Shown here piece after piece: positions 52,311 to 62,313 of a stretch of 64,000 nt of DNA. A program made the translations under genes and the position numbers. This stretch comes from Desulforhopalus sp. IMCC35007 (lineage in GTDB: Bacteria; Desulfobacterota; Desulfobulbia; Desulfobulbales; Desulfocapsaceae): positions 124,001 to 188,000 of the forward strand of contig NZ_SWCN01000007.1 of assembly GCF_005116575.1 (NCBI RefSeq), read 5' to 3'. The notes below the pieces were generated by a model, which was not told where the DNA came from, did not search any database, and saw nothing but the letters and a program-made list of their open reading frames with translations. Numbering within the stretch: position 1 is the stretch's first letter; each line of letters begins with the position of its first letter.

Positions 52311-55300
52311 TCAGGTGTTTTCAGCGAGCCTCTCTGTCGTTGCAATCGCATATATCTGCCCGGACTCATTGACTAAACTTGTTGAAATTATCGTGGCTGT
52401 GACGATTTTACCGTTTTTACAGATGCGTTGTGTCCGGTAAGGCTCCAGAATAGCTGCTTGGCTCAACTGTCGTACTCTGGCCAGCGCTTCTTCTCGAAGT
52501 TGTTCCGGGATAAAGTCTTGAGCATGCATAGTCAAGACTTCACCTTGATCCCAGCCGTACATCCTTTGCGCTGAAGGATTCCAGGCAAGAATGGCTCCAT
52601 TGAGATCCTGAACGATCATAGCGTCGTTGATATCTTTGAAGACTGCTGCCAGGTGACTCAGCATATTCACTTGGGCAATTGTCTCCTGATTCTTCCTGCT
52701 TTCAGTGATATCAACAAAGGTTATAACCGCACCTTCTATGACATTATTGAGGGTACGGTATGGCTGGATACGCATCCTGTACCACTTACCTGTAGTTGTC
52801 TGGACATCAAGTTCCTTGGGGATAAGAGTATCCAGCACGGCTTGAACATCTTCTACGAGGCTATTGTAGTCCGCAAGATTAGACACAATATGACCCACGG
52901 GCCGACCCACATCACTATGTATCAAATTAATGATTCGCTTTGTAAAAGGTGTGAAGCGAAGGACGCGTTGTCGAAGATCAACAAAGACGGTAGCAATACC
53001 GGTACCTGCCAGCAGATTGTTCATGTCGTTGTTTGCCTGGGACAGGTCTGCAACTTTCGTCTGCAATTCTGCATTGACTGTTGCCAACTCCTCATTGACC
53101 GACTGCAATTCTTCTTTTGAGGTTTCTAGTTCCTCATTTGTTGATTGCAGCTCTTCGTTAACCGACTGCATCTCCTCGTTTGAGGATTTGAGTTCTTCGT
53201 TAGAAGCATCCAGATCCTCAATAGCACTCTGCAGGTATTCTTCTTTGATGCGAAGCTCCTGCCTGAGTCTCTGGTTGTCAAGTTCTATGGGTTGCCCTGC
53301 TGCGAGGTGAGGTGTGTCGGACTTTTCATTAGGAGTAGATGCGGGGACAGGGTGAATGTGATTCTGATCAAAGTGAGAAGCTTCTTCAAATATGATAAGA
53401 AAGAGTGCTTGTTCGTTTGTTGCTTTAGATTGCTGATATACCGGATGGACACTCATATTGACGCTGGTAAAATCACCGTTGGTCTTTACCTGAAGCCCAG
53501 AATGGTGCACGATGCTATTTTTTACTGCGGCTTTCTGCAGGGCCGAATTCAATGAAGGGCCGAGTCCTTCGCGAGCCATTCTGAGGACGTTTGTGCCAAT
53601 CTCCCCGGGTGACAACTCAAGATACATGCCGGTACGCCCATGTAGATAGATAATGTCACCTTTTTTGTTGACGAGTACAGCCACCGGTACAACCTGTTGC
53701 AGGATTGTTTGCTCGGTAAGATCACGCAGGGGCAATCTTTCTGGATGGGTTGTTTTTAATACACTTTGAGGCAGCGTTGTTTTCACTTCTGTCGTTGGAA
53801 AATAAAAAGGTCCAATCGAAGTGCCGGGATATCTCTCAAGGTCGTCTTTACGCTTGTAGAGTTTTGCTTTTCGGTCGATGGTGGAAAATAAACTGTCAAA
53901 GTCTCCAATAGTCTCGGAGCTGCCGAGAAAAAGCACTCCACCTGGCTTCAATGCATAGTGGAACAAAGGAATGAGTTTCTTCTGTAGATCAGCATTAATA
54001 TAGATCAGGAGATTTCTGCAACTGAGCAGATCAAGTTTTGAAAACGGCGGATCTTTGATCAAATTCTGTTCTGAGAAGACCAGCATGTCCCGGATAACTT
54101 TGTTGATCCGGTATGCACTACCGTCGGGTTCGAAGGTAAAAAAACGTTTGAGACGTTCTGGTGAGATATCTGTGGCGATACTGGCTGGATAGATACCTGC
54201 ACGGGCCGTATTGATAGCATGGCTGTCTATGTCGGTTGCAAATACCTGCACCTGGAAACTCTGTTTCAACGATTCCATATGCTCCTGGACAAGGATAGCC
54301 AGGGAATAGGCCTCTTCACCGGTGGAACAACCCGGGGCCCATACTCGAATCGTTGACCCTGGCGGCTTGCCTGCAAAAAGATCTGGAATGACGTGCTGTT
54401 CGAGTGAGTGAAATGCTTCTGGGTCTCGGAAAAAGTTTGTTACACCTATCAATAAATCACGAAAAAGAGCCTCTACCTCTTCCGGTGTCTGTCGCAGGAA
54501 GGTAATGTAATTTTCAATTGCCTCAATCTGCTGGACTGCCATCCGGCGTTCGATGCGACGATTCACCGTATTTGTTTTGTATTGGGAAAAGTCGTGTCCG
54601 GTTCCCGCCCGCAGAAGGATAAAGATTTTTTTAAGAGCATTGTCAGCCTTTGCCGCCGGTACCTTGCTGAAGGGGGCATTCATGCCAAAGGTTTGTTCGA
54701 CATACCCAATGAGCTGGTTGGCCATCTCTTTAGGTTGCAGTTCATAATCCACCAGACCAGTGGCAATCGCACTACGCGGCATGCCATCAAACTCGGTGGA
54801 AGTCGGGGACTGGACCATGACCATTCCACCTTCACCCTTGATTGCCCGAACCCCCAAGGTGCCATCGCTGCCGGTGCCGGAAAGTATTATGCAGATAGCT
54901 CGTTCACGCTGATCCAGGGCAAGTGAGCGAAAGAAGAAGTCAATGGGTAATCGCTGGCCTCGCGGCATTGAAGGTTCCAGTAATTGCAGGGTTCCATCCA
55001 TAAAAGCCATATCATAACCAGGTGGGATGATGTAGGCACAGTTTGGCTTTACGACCACTCCATCCTCCACTTCGAAGACCTTCATACGGGTGTAGCGCCT
55101 GATGAGATCAGATAAAATGGACTTATGATCCGGGGCCAGATGCTGGACCAGAATAAAGGCCATCTCGGGATCACGATCAGTCGGCATTCCTGAAAAGAAA
55201 TCTTCGAAGGCGGCAAGCCCTCCTGCAGAAGCACCTATTCCGACGATCGGAAAGTTGGCAGTGCTTTTTCCAGCTGCTTCATCCCCATCACATGTTTTAC

Positions 55301-55364
55301 CTTCAATCTGTTTTAAGGGAGATTTCTTGCTTGTTTTTTGGGTGTTTTTTTTGTTGGCGGGCAC
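52311..55364 (-). CDS. CheB-CheR methylesterase/methyltransferase fusion with PAS domains
   Basis: The start is a GTG at 55364 with GAGGA nine bases upstream, giving 1017 residues; the longer frame lacks a ribosome site. The CheB-like methylesterase (about 38-225) keeps the catalytic Ser (GIGASAGGL), His (LVQHLAPDHKS) and Asp (LSGTGSDGTLG) but has no receiver domain in front. The CheR methyltransferase (about 240-490) has NFFRDPEAF and WAPGCSTGEEAYSLA, the SAM site. A PAS-like region follows. Then comes a long coiled coil built on repeats of the type NEELQSTNEELETSKEEL (about 700-770), and two more PAS domains (ending VTFVDITESRKNQ and ATTERLAENT). Such fusions act on receptor glutamates or as a signalling scaffold. 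No chemoreceptor gene lies in this window. The hybrid kinase downstream is its partner gene. Confidence 0.94.
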   Translation of the reverse strand: MPANKKNTQKTSKKSPLKQIEGKTCDGDEAAGKSTANFPIVGIGASAGGLAAFEDFFSGMPTDRDPEMAFILVQHLAPDHKSILSDLIRRYTRMKVFEVEDGVVVKPNCAYIIPPGYDMAFMDGTLQLLEPSMPRGQRLPIDFFFRSLALDQRERAICIILSGTGSDGTLGVRAIKGEGGMVMVQSPTSTEFDGMPRSAIATGLVDYELQPKEMANQLIGYVEQTFGMNAPFSKVPAAKADNALKKIFILLRAGTGHDFSQYKTNTVNRRIERRMAVQQIEAIENYITFLRQTPEEVEALFRDLLIGVTNFFRDPEAFHSLEQHVIPDLFAGKPPGSTIRVWAPGCSTGEEAYSLAILVQEHMESLKQSFQVQVFATDIDSHAINTARAGIYPASIATDISPERLKRFFTFEPDGSAYRINKVIRDMLVFSEQNLIKDPPFSKLDLLSCRNLLIYINADLQKKLIPLFHYALKPGGVLFLGSSETIGDFDSLFSTIDRKAKLYKRKDDLERYPGTSIGPFYFPTTEVKTTLPQSVLKTTHPERLPLRDLTEQTILQQVVPVAVLVNKKGDIIYLHGRTGMYLELSPGEIGTNVLRMAREGLGPSLNSALQKAAVKNSIVHHSGLQVKTNGDFTSVNMSVHPVYQQSKATNEQALFLIIFEEASHFDQNHIHPVPASTPNEKSDTPHLAAGQPIELDNQRLRQELRIKEEYLQSAIEDLDASNEELKSSNEEMQSVNEELQSTNEELETSKEELQSVNEELATVNAELQTKVADLSQANNDMNNLLAGTGIATVFVDLRQRVLRFTPFTKRIINLIHSDVGRPVGHIVSNLADYNSLVEDVQAVLDTLIPKELDVQTTTGKWYRMRIQPYRTLNNVIEGAVITFVDITESRKNQETIAQVNMLSHLAAVFKDINDAMIVQDLNGAILAWNPSAQRMYGWDQGEVLTMHAQDFIPEQLREEALARVRQLSQAAILEPYRTQRICKNGKIVTATIISTSLVNESGQIYAIATTERLAENT

Positions 55365-56234
55365 AGTGCTTGTTCCTCGAGAAATTGGACAGGTTACAGG
55401 TACAGGGAGTACAAGACAGCAACGACAGACCCGCAATGTAAAGCTGGGCATTTCAGGGAATCTGCGCCCTCATTCTCCGAGAAGAAACATATTAGATATT
55501 ATACAATACCTCACCGTGAATGTCCAAATGTACCGGGGCTTCCTGTTTTGCAACAAGGATGGTCCTGAACGTACCATCAGCTGAGACAAGTTAATTGAAA
55601 TAAACAGGATTTTCCATGAGCCGTTTTTTTCTAAGATGGTCAGATCCTGATCATATCCATAGAAGTGAAGCCGCAGATCATCGACGAGCAGGGAATCTCA
55701 ACGACCACGGGTGTCACGGGCATTGACCACGATGCTGAGGTCGTTGGGCTGGGGTAACGCGAGCCTCCAATTGTTCGTGCAGTTCTTTGAGTTTGTTCGG
55801 GTAGATCATTGTGAAAATATCGTCACTTTTGATAGCAATCACAAGTAAATCGTCGCAGCCGAACCGATCGCGAAAACTGTAGTCTGTTGTCTGATTTTGT
55901 CGTATGGCTGCAAAAGGTTTTTGTTGGATCTGTCTATAGTAAGGCGACCTGCTGTGAGCCTGACATAACGATCACAATCATCACCACAGCAAGCACCGGA
56001 AACCGAAACTGGATAAGAGGACGGGTCCACGCCTCGAATATGGATTCAATACGGTTTTTCATATTCAGTACATCCATTGAGCAAGGAAGATAACGCTTTT
56101 CCGGAATATTTTTGGAGTTAAGGTCCTACGATACCTGTGCTAGCAGCCCAGAGAAAGGAGCCATACTCTCTGTACAAAAAAGAACTATTTTTTGTGCAGA
56201 GAGCATGGCCTTTGATAGTGAATTGTTCCGTTAT
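55365..56234. other. 870-base gap with traces of a decayed sensor gene
   Basis: The minus strand shows protein-like runs in changing frames. One near 55765-55870 has DDIFTMIYPNKLKELHEQLE; another near 55700-55755 has DLSIVVNARDTRGR, which recalls the N box of a histidine kinase (VNARDA). Stops separate them, so I read them as a possible kinase remnant. The promoter of the CheB-CheR gene should lie near 55400-55500. No intact gene is seen. Confidence 0.35.
56166..56203 (-). terminator. Hairpin terminator after the ferredoxin gene
   Basis: CTCTCTGTACAAAAAA (56166-56181) pairs over 16 positions (one G-T) with TTTTTTGTGCAGAGAG (56188-56203), loop GAACTA. The A/T tract is inside the stem, so it can act in either direction. 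It lies just after the ferredoxin stop. Confidence 0.8.
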
Positions 56235-56441
<207 letters not shown>

Positions 56442-56570
56442 TTATTAAAAAAGCTTTCAATAGTACACCGGATACTTTTCCGGGTACCTTATTAATAATG
56501 CGACGTTTCTCACCTTTTTACATAAATCAGATGATAAACCCGCATCACTTCACGCAACATATTCGGGGAA

Positions 56571-58235
56571 TTAATTGCCGGCCATCATCGCCTTAATGTC
56601 TTCCTCGACTGTGCCAATCGGCTTAATATTAAATTTCTCCACCAGTACCTTAGCTACATTGGGTGAAAGAAACGCAGGCAGCGTTGGCCCAAGACGAATT
56701 CCCTTTACCCCAAGAAACAGAAGGGCCAGAAGTACGGCTACCGCCTTTTGTTCATACCAGGCAATATCATAGGATATTGGCAGTTCATTGATATCCTCCA
56801 GGCCAAAAACTTCTTTGAGCTTAAGGGCAATGACAGCCAGCGAGTAGGAATCGTTGCATTGACCCGCATCAAGTACCCGGGGAATACCGCCAATATCTCC
56901 CAGGTTAAGCTTGTTGTAACGATATTTCGCGCAACCAGCGGTAAGAATCACCGTATCTTTTGGCAGATTTTCAGCAACTTCCGTATAATAATTCCGATCT
57001 TTCTGACGTCCATCACACCCTGCCATAACGACAAAACGCTTTATAGCACCGGATTTTACAGCATCCACAACCTTGTCGGCCAAGGCAATGACCTGATTAT
57101 GGCCAAAACCACCGACAAGGGTTCCGGTTTCAATTTCGGTCGGAGGCTGACAGGTTTTCGCTTTTTCAATGATAGCTGAAAAATCCTTGGTACCCCCCTC
57201 CGGACGGTCGGCAACGTGTACAGCTTTTTCATACCCTACAACACCTGTGGTATATAGTCGATCGAGGTAGGTGTTATTTTTACGTAAAGGCACCAGACAG
57301 TTGGTTGTCAACAGAATAGGACCGTTAAAAGATTCAAATTCGGTATTCTGATGCCACCAGGAACCACCATAGTTGCCAACAAAATGATCATATTTTTTAA
57401 AGGCGGGATAGTAGTTAGCGGGCAGCATCTCACCATGGGTATACACGTCCACACCTGTGCCTTCTGTTTGTTTAAGCAGTTCCTCCATGTCCTTGAGGTC
57501 GTGACCGGAAATAAGGATTCCGGGTTTTGTGCCGACCCCGAGGTTTACTTCGGTTATCTCCGGGTTTCCATAGGACGTTGTGTTGGCCTCATCGAGTAAA
57601 GCCATAGTGTTGACTGATGTTTCGCCAGCTTTCATGACGAGGGCAATCATTTCCTCAACAGGTAAATCCTTGGTCGTTGAAGCCAGTGCTTCCATGAAAA
57701 AATCATTGATCTGATCTTTATGAAAGCCCAGGATAGCAGCATGATCGGCATAGGCAGCGATGCCTTTCAGGCCAATAATCAATAACTCACGCAGGGAACG
57801 AACATCTTCATTTTCAGTAGATAACACACCAACTTCTTTTGATTTTTCTCCGTACTCGGCCTCAGAGGTTGCAGTCCAGGTGGCCGCCTCAGGAAGAGCG
57901 CCATCAAAATCCTTACCGTTCTTTGCCTTGTATGCCGCCAGAAAACGATCCCTTATCTGATCCCGACGCTTAAGGCCATCTGTAATCATTGCGGTGAACC
58001 GGGCATCATCCCAATTTGCATTGGTTATAGTGGCAAACAGACTCTGGGCGATAAATTCATCATTAACCCGGTCAGGACTGCCCAACTCTTTCAGCTTTTC
58101 ACCGTAAACGGATATTCCTCTGAGCACAAAAATTAATAAGTCCTGAAGGTTCGCTGTCTCCTCGGGCTTACCACAAACTCCCTTTATTGTACAACCGGTG
58201 TTTTTGGCAGTTTCCTGACATTGAAAACAAAACAT
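56571..58235 (-). CDS. hcp: Hydroxylamine reductase (hybrid cluster protein, anaerobe type)
   Basis: Hcp reduces hydroxylamine to ammonia in vitro and acts as a nitric oxide reductase or NO-protection enzyme in cells. The 554-residue protein has the N-terminal cysteines C3, C6, C15 and C21 (C-x2-C-x8-C-x5-C), the class I spacing of strict anaerobes. The hybrid-cluster ligands are in [15 protein letters not shown] near 245, [11 protein letters not shown] near 313, [20 protein letters not shown] and [15 protein letters not shown] lies five bases before the ATG. It stands between the flavodiiron gene and the ferredoxin on the same strand. The upstream gap of 110 bases holds an inverted repeat that may bind a regulator of the HcpR type. 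Confidence 0.97.
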   Translation of the reverse strand: MFCFQCQETAKNTGCTIKGVCGKPEETANLQDLLIFVLRGISVYGEKLKELGSPDRVNDEFIAQSLFATITNANWDDARFTAMITDGLKRRDQIRDRFLAAYKAKNGKDFDGALPEAATWTATSEAEYGEKSKEVGVLSTENEDVRSLRELLIIGLKGIAAYADHAAILGFHKDQINDFFMEALASTTKDLPVEEMIALVMKAGETSVNTMALLDEANTTSYGNPEITEVNLGVGTKPGILISGHDLKDMEELLKQTEGTGVDVYTHGEMLPANYYPAFKKYDHFVGNYGGSWWHQNTEFESFNGPILLTTNCLVPLRKNNTYLDRLYTTGVVGYEKAVHVADRPEGGTKDFSAIIEKAKTCQPPTEIETGTLVGGFGHNQVIALADKVVDAVKSGAIKRFVVMAGCDGRQKDRNYYTEVAENLPKDTVILTAGCAKYRYNKLNLGDIGGIPRVLDAGQCNDSYSLAVIALKLKEVFGLEDINELPISYDIAWYEQKAVAVLLALLFLGVKGIRLGPTLPAFLSPNVAKVLVEKFNIKPIGTVEEDIKAMMAGN

Positions 58236-58273
58236 GGTTTCCTCCCTCTTGCTATATATGTTTCTTCATTTTA

Positions 58274-58298
58274 AGGACCTTGTTTCCGACAAAGTCCT
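58274..58298. promoter_or_regulatory. Inverted repeat before hcp
   Basis: AGGACCTTGT, loop TTCCG, ACAAAGTCCT form a 10-base dyad with one mismatch, 39-63 bases before the hcp ATG. The core TTGT-N5-ACAA resembles Crp/Fnr-type half-sites, so it may be an operator for the Crp/Fnr gene at 61 kb. A terminator for the flavodiiron gene is the alternative. Confidence 0.5.
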
Positions 58299-58345
58299 CA
58301 CTATTGTACAACCTCAAATACTTTTCATCTACGCCTCAGTGGATA

Positions 58346-59524
58346 TCATACATACCCGTTTTCTTTGTGCTTTTCAGCAATTACCTCAGCCATGTTCGTA
58401 AGGGCAAGATAGGTGTCTTGACGAGGGACACCTTTGCAGAGAACAGGATCAATAACTTCAACCTTGAGGTTGGGGATCATCCCGGCAAGGGTCTCAACAG
58501 TTTTACCCCCCCAGCCATAGGACCCGATAATGGAGAGAAATTTGGCATTAGGACGCAGGGCGTTGGCTAAAAAAGTGGCATAGGCTGCATATGGATGTGG
58601 CCCTGCTAAAACCGTCGGTGTCGCCACAACAATAGTTGCCGCATCAACAAGAGACATGGCTAACTTACCGATGTCGGTGACGGCCAGATTAAAGGGTTCA
58701 ACCCGCACACCTCTCTCTACAAGTGCAGTAACCAGATGATCAACCATCAACTGTGTACTGTGATGCATGGTTACGTGGGGTAAGACCACCGTGTTTTTGG
58801 GTGCTCCCAGTGCCCATTCCTGATATGCATCGATAATAAATTTTGGCCGCTGAAATATCTGTCCGTGCCCGGGTGCAATCATTTCAATCTCGTAGGCTGC
58901 AAGTTTTTCCAGATTCTTTTGAATCACTTTTCTAAACGGCATCATGATTTCGGCGAAATAGCGTTTGGCTGCCTCGTAAACTCGTCCTTCGTCTGTGACG
59001 AAAAGGTCGCTTGAAGCAATATGTGAACCGAAAAAATCACAACTAAAAAGGATCTTGTCTTCCTCCAGATAGCTCACCATGGTCTCTGGCCAATGTACCC
59101 AGGGAGTGTGGATAAACGTTAAGGTTTTATCGCCCAGAGAAAGTTTTTCTCCATCTGCAACAGTAACGAAGTAATCCTCCGGGATCATTAACAGATCGGT
59201 GAGCATCCCCTTGGCTTTAGGGGTACAGACGAGTTTAGCCTCCGGGAACTTTTCAAGGACCTGCAGAATAATACCGGAATGGTCCTGTTCGGCGTGCTGC
59301 GAGATAATATAGTCAATCTTACTAACACTCTCAAGCTGTTCCATGAACTCCTTGACCATATGAGGTTCATCAGAATCCAGCAAGGCAGTTTTTTCACTTC
59401 CTTCAATGAGATATGCGTTGTAACTGGTCCCGTCAGGAAGAGGCACCAGAGAATCAAAGAGACGACTGTCCCAATCAACAGATCCCATCCAGTAAATATT
59501 GTCTTTTATTTTTCGTCGAAGCAT
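58346..59524 (-). CDS. Flavodiiron protein (rubredoxin:oxygen/NO oxidoreductase type)
   Basis: The ATG at 59524 with GGGAGGT six bases before it is chosen, giving 392 residues. The N-terminal beta-lactamase-like domain keeps the diiron ligands: HAEQDH (about 78-83), the His in HTPWVHWPETM near 145, the Asp in FSCDFFGSH near 165 and the His in APGHGQIF near 227. The C-terminal flavodoxin domain (about 250-390) shows TMHHSTQLMVDHLV as the FMN phosphate loop and IGSYGWGGKTVE. Such enzymes reduce O2 to water or NO to N2O using rubredoxin. No rubredoxin gene is in view. It sits between the DUF1858 gene and hcp on the same strand, a typical NO/O2 defence arrangement in anaerobes. Confidence 0.96.
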   Translation of the reverse strand: MLRRKIKDNIYWMGSVDWDSRLFDSLVPLPDGTSYNAYLIEGSEKTALLDSDEPHMVKEFMEQLESVSKIDYIISQHAEQDHSGIILQVLEKFPEAKLVCTPKAKGMLTDLLMIPEDYFVTVADGEKLSLGDKTLTFIHTPWVHWPETMVSYLEEDKILFSCDFFGSHIASSDLFVTDEGRVYEAAKRYFAEIMMPFRKVIQKNLEKLAAYEIEMIAPGHGQIFQRPKFIIDAYQEWALGAPKNTVVLPHVTMHHSTQLMVDHLVTALVERGVRVEPFNLAVTDIGKLAMSLVDAATIVVATPTVLAGPHPYAAYATFLANALRPNAKFLSIIGSYGWGGKTVETLAGMIPNLKVEVIDPVLCKGVPRQDTYLALTNMAEVIAEKHKENGYV

Positions 59525-59596
59525 TTTACACCTCCCAAGATGTATTGAAATGAAATAGCGTTGTTTTGTGTGTAGCACATCGATCAATTACAGCAA

Positions 59597-59821
59597 TTAT
59601 TGTGACGAAGCATCATCGCTGACACTTTTATGAAAGCGATTGAGCAGCTGATGAAGGTCAAGTTTATACTCCTCGGCAACTTCTGCCAGGGTATGAAATG
59701 CCTCAGCAGGACACCCCACACACAGCAGCCCCATATCCAAAAATATCTGTAGTAGGCTGGGGTGTGTTTCCAGAAGTTCCTTAACCGTCATAAGGCTTGA
59801 TATATCTGTTTTTGCTACCAT
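59597..59821 (-). CDS. DUF1858 protein associated with hybrid cluster protein
   Basis: The 74-residue protein has the DUF1858 pattern: SSLMTVKELLETHPSLLQIFLDMGLLCVGCPAEAFHTLAEVAEEY with a redox-type CVGC pair at residues 34-37, followed by a short helix. The same family includes the redox-disulfide proteins that occur next to hcp, which fits the gene order here. Its function is unknown; a thiol-based electron or sulfur-relay role is suggested by the CxxC pair. It lies 72 bases upstream of the flavodiiron start on the same strand. Confidence 0.88.
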   Translation of the reverse strand: MVAKTDISSLMTVKELLETHPSLLQIFLDMGLLCVGCPAEAFHTLAEVAEEYKLDLHQLLNRFHKSVSDDASSQ

Positions 59822-59859
59822 CGATCATTCCATTGTTACCATTTGGATCTTACAAATAT

Positions 59860-60588
59860 TTACCCGATACATTCAAGGAGCATCACACTGACAATGCCAA
59901 ACATAAAAAACAATGTTGTTTTCTGACCACTGTTGTTGGTCACTGCAGGCATCAGCTCACTTGCGGAAATATAAATCATTAACCCTGCCGTGGCACCAAT
60001 CAATAAAGACATGGTTTGGGCTGAAATTTGACCGAATATATAGCGAGCAACAAAAAAGCCTGCCACGATAGGCAATGCGCTCATTGAAGACATGACAAAC
60101 GATTTCAGACGGTTCCCGTACGCATAATAGTGAGGGGCTGATGTGCATATACCTTCGGGAATATTGTGAATCGCTATTGCTAATGCCACCACAAGGGAAT
60201 CCCCCACATTTGTTGAGCCACCTATACCAATGGCCATGCCTTCCGGAAAATTGTGCAGAAATATCGCCAAAATCAGAAAATTCGCGGTATGACCCATCTG
60301 GCACTCATTTTCCCCACATGCCGAACATTCATGTACGTGAGGGAAAATGCGGTCAAGCAGCCATATGGCGGCAGCTCCGAGAACCAAGCCGGACACGCAC
60401 GTCATGGTAGAACCCAGGCGACGACTTTCAGGAATCAAATCGAGAAAAGAGACAGCCAACATTATCCCAGCAGCAAAATAGAGCATATTTTGAATATAAA
60501 CCGTGGATGGCTTTTTCAAGACGCCGATACCTGACCCTATGACCGGTCCTATGGCAGATAATCCAACGATCATAAATTCCTGCGTCAT
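59860..60588 (-). CDS. ZIP-family metal transporter
   Basis: The ATG at 60588 with AGGAGA eight bases upstream gives 242 residues and about eight helices. Helices IV and V carry the metal-site signatures HNFPEGMAIG and HNIPEGICTSAP. A loop before helix IV has HVHECSACGENEC, a His/Cys-rich patch that may collect metal. ZIP proteins import zinc, iron or other divalent metals along the gradient. It directly precedes the DUF1858 gene on the same strand (38 bases), so it may be part of the same transcript and supply iron for the diiron and Hcp centres; that is inference. Confidence 0.92.
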   Translation of the reverse strand: MTQEFMIVGLSAIGPVIGSGIGVLKKPSTVYIQNMLYFAAGIMLAVSFLDLIPESRRLGSTMTCVSGLVLGAAAIWLLDRIFPHVHECSACGENECQMGHTANFLILAIFLHNFPEGMAIGIGGSTNVGDSLVVALAIAIHNIPEGICTSAPHYYAYGNRLKSFVMSSMSALPIVAGFFVARYIFGQISAQTMSLLIGATAGLMIYISASELMPAVTNNSGQKTTLFFMFGIVSVMLLECIG

Positions 60589-60886
60589 CCTCTTCTCCTG
60601 TTTGTTTTGCTGGTGACTTGTTAAAAACAGCGTCAACATCCCAACGAAATCTATAAAAATCATGTGGCCTGCAGGGTGAACGTTTTGATGAGAAGCGAAA
60701 AACTGTAAAATAAATATCTGAGTTTCAAATCAAAAAGTTCATCAGAAAATCAAGCCAGGTTCCACAATGTTAAGGAGTAAGATAGCCTGAATCGTTGTGT
60801 CTTTCTTTGTGCTGGAACAAACAGGGTCGTATTTTAATACAATAGTTATCAAAGAAAGGGGTGAAGAGGGGCAGATTGGCAATTTT

Positions 60887-61582
60887 TCAACCTGACCGCA
60901 ACTCATCGCCCTCACTGAAAACAACCAATGCGTGGGGATCTTTTATAATAATTTTTTCACGACCGGATTTAATCCATCCTTTTTTTTCCCAGCTACTGAG
61001 AATCCGGCTTACGGTATGAAGGGTGGTTCCGGAATAGTCCGCAATATTCTGCCGGCTAAGAGGGATATCAATGTGAATCCCTTCAGCAGTCCGTATCCCG
61101 GCCCGTCGCATAAGTCGAAGCAGAGTTCGGGCTATACGCTGATCTACCTGTTCACTGCAAACCTCAAGGTAACGGTGTTGGACGTCATCAATACGATCAA
61201 AGACAACGCCGAGCAGGTTAATTGCAATAGCCGGATATTGCTGGATCAATGCCAGTATGGTCGTTTTATCCCAGGCAGTAACTTCAGTTTCGTCAATGCA
61301 TTCAGCGGTTGCAGGATATGGTTGATTTCTAAGAACAGCTATAGCTGCTGCCAGTTCCCCACAACCTATATACCTGAGAATTACTTCTTTTCCTTGTTCA
61401 CTGAACAGCGTCAATTTCAAGCGGCCCCGATGTACCAAGTAACATCTTTTTGCCAGGTCACCTTGATGAAACAGTATGCTTTTAGATTCAAAGATCGTTT
61501 GTTGACCTTTCTCAAGAAGGTCAGCGAGCTGTACACTCGATAAACCTTCAAAAATCTTGGATTTGTCCAGGCTGATCAGCAT
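60887..61582 (-). CDS. Crp/Fnr-family regulator, HcpR/NnrR-like
   Basis: I start at the ATG at 61582 (MLISLDKSKI). The 231-residue protein has a cyclic-nucleotide-type barrel (about 10-125; QGDLAKRCYLVHRGRLKL, GCGELAAAIAVLR) without the FNR cysteines near the N-terminus, a dimerisation helix (SEQVDQRIARTLLRLMRR), and an HTH with SRQNIADYSGTTLHTVSRIL. The recognition helix has HTVSR where FNR has ETVSR, a variant I associate with HcpR/DNR-like regulators. In sulfate reducers HcpR controls hcp and other nitrosative-stress genes. Here the hcp cluster lies just downstream, which supports that role. A 14-base palindrome lies 122 bases before the start. Confidence 0.85.
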   Translation of the reverse strand: MLISLDKSKIFEGLSSVQLADLLEKGQQTIFESKSILFHQGDLAKRCYLVHRGRLKLTLFSEQGKEVILRYIGCGELAAAIAVLRNQPYPATAECIDETEVTAWDKTTILALIQQYPAIAINLLGVVFDRIDDVQHRYLEVCSEQVDQRIARTLLRLMRRAGIRTAEGIHIDIPLSRQNIADYSGTTLHTVSRILSSWEKKGWIKSGREKIIIKDPHALVVFSEGDELRSG

Positions 61583-62313
61583 AGGAATTTTTTTCCCTTT
61601 TGAGTGGCTGCGATTAAAAAAACTATACAAGGGGCTGGCCGTCTATCAAACGAAAAGTTTCTCTTATCCACCCTTATGAAGTGTTTCTGCACGCTATAAA
61701 TACTTCTCTGCAGAGAAAACACAGCTTCGGTTATAATTTCAGACATCACCCTTTTTAAGCTTCACAACATATGTGAGGGCAGAGTATCCAAGCCGTCGAT
61801 ACCTCCCCGCATAGTACCAACGATCAGTGATAACACTCAACATCCATTGATTGTACCCAGATCTCAACCTGAACAGAGAGCAGTGTGTATTACATATACC
61901 TTTTTCCTGAAATATCAACAGGTAGCTTGGTATTCACCTTGGACCAGTCCCCTCTCCTCACGGTTATCCTGTTGGCTCGCCATGTTCGCTCTCTTCACCC
62001 ATCGGGGTTTTGATATACAATAGGTATGTCAGCAAAATATTCCTGATGATTTTCATACAGGCCATTGGGAATGACGGTTAGACCACAGGAAGAGGCTCTA
62101 TCGTGGTAAGGAAAAAGGTCCAAATCACGTTGTTGCTACCCTGGCAGCAGCGGTTGTCGAGAAAGGCGGCTGGCCCGAAACACTCTACGCCGAGTGGCCG
62201 ATTCAATATGTAGACAAGATGATCTCCAACAGATCTAAACCGGGGAGCCTGTACCAGATGAACAGACGTGAAGACTCCCCTCCGCCATCAAGGCCAACTA
62301 TCTGCCCGGCGTA
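61583..62313. other. 731-base gap with a palindrome and a gene remnant
   Basis: TTCTCTGCAGAGAA, a perfect 14-base palindrome, lies at 61704-61717, upstream of the Crp/Fnr gene, and may be its own control site. On the plus strand 62078-62275 reads like a protein fragment (RGKEKGPNHVVATLAAAVVE, then KGGWPETLYAEWPIQYVDKM) open at both ends, with no start and a stop just before it. I do not recognise the family. It is probably a remnant, perhaps of a mobile element. Confidence 0.5.

Noticed and set aside
53090-53240. Repeated short DNA pattern that looks like a tandem repeat array
   Set aside because: It is the coding sequence for the coiled-coil repeats of the CheB-CheR protein, not a CRISPR or mobile repeat.
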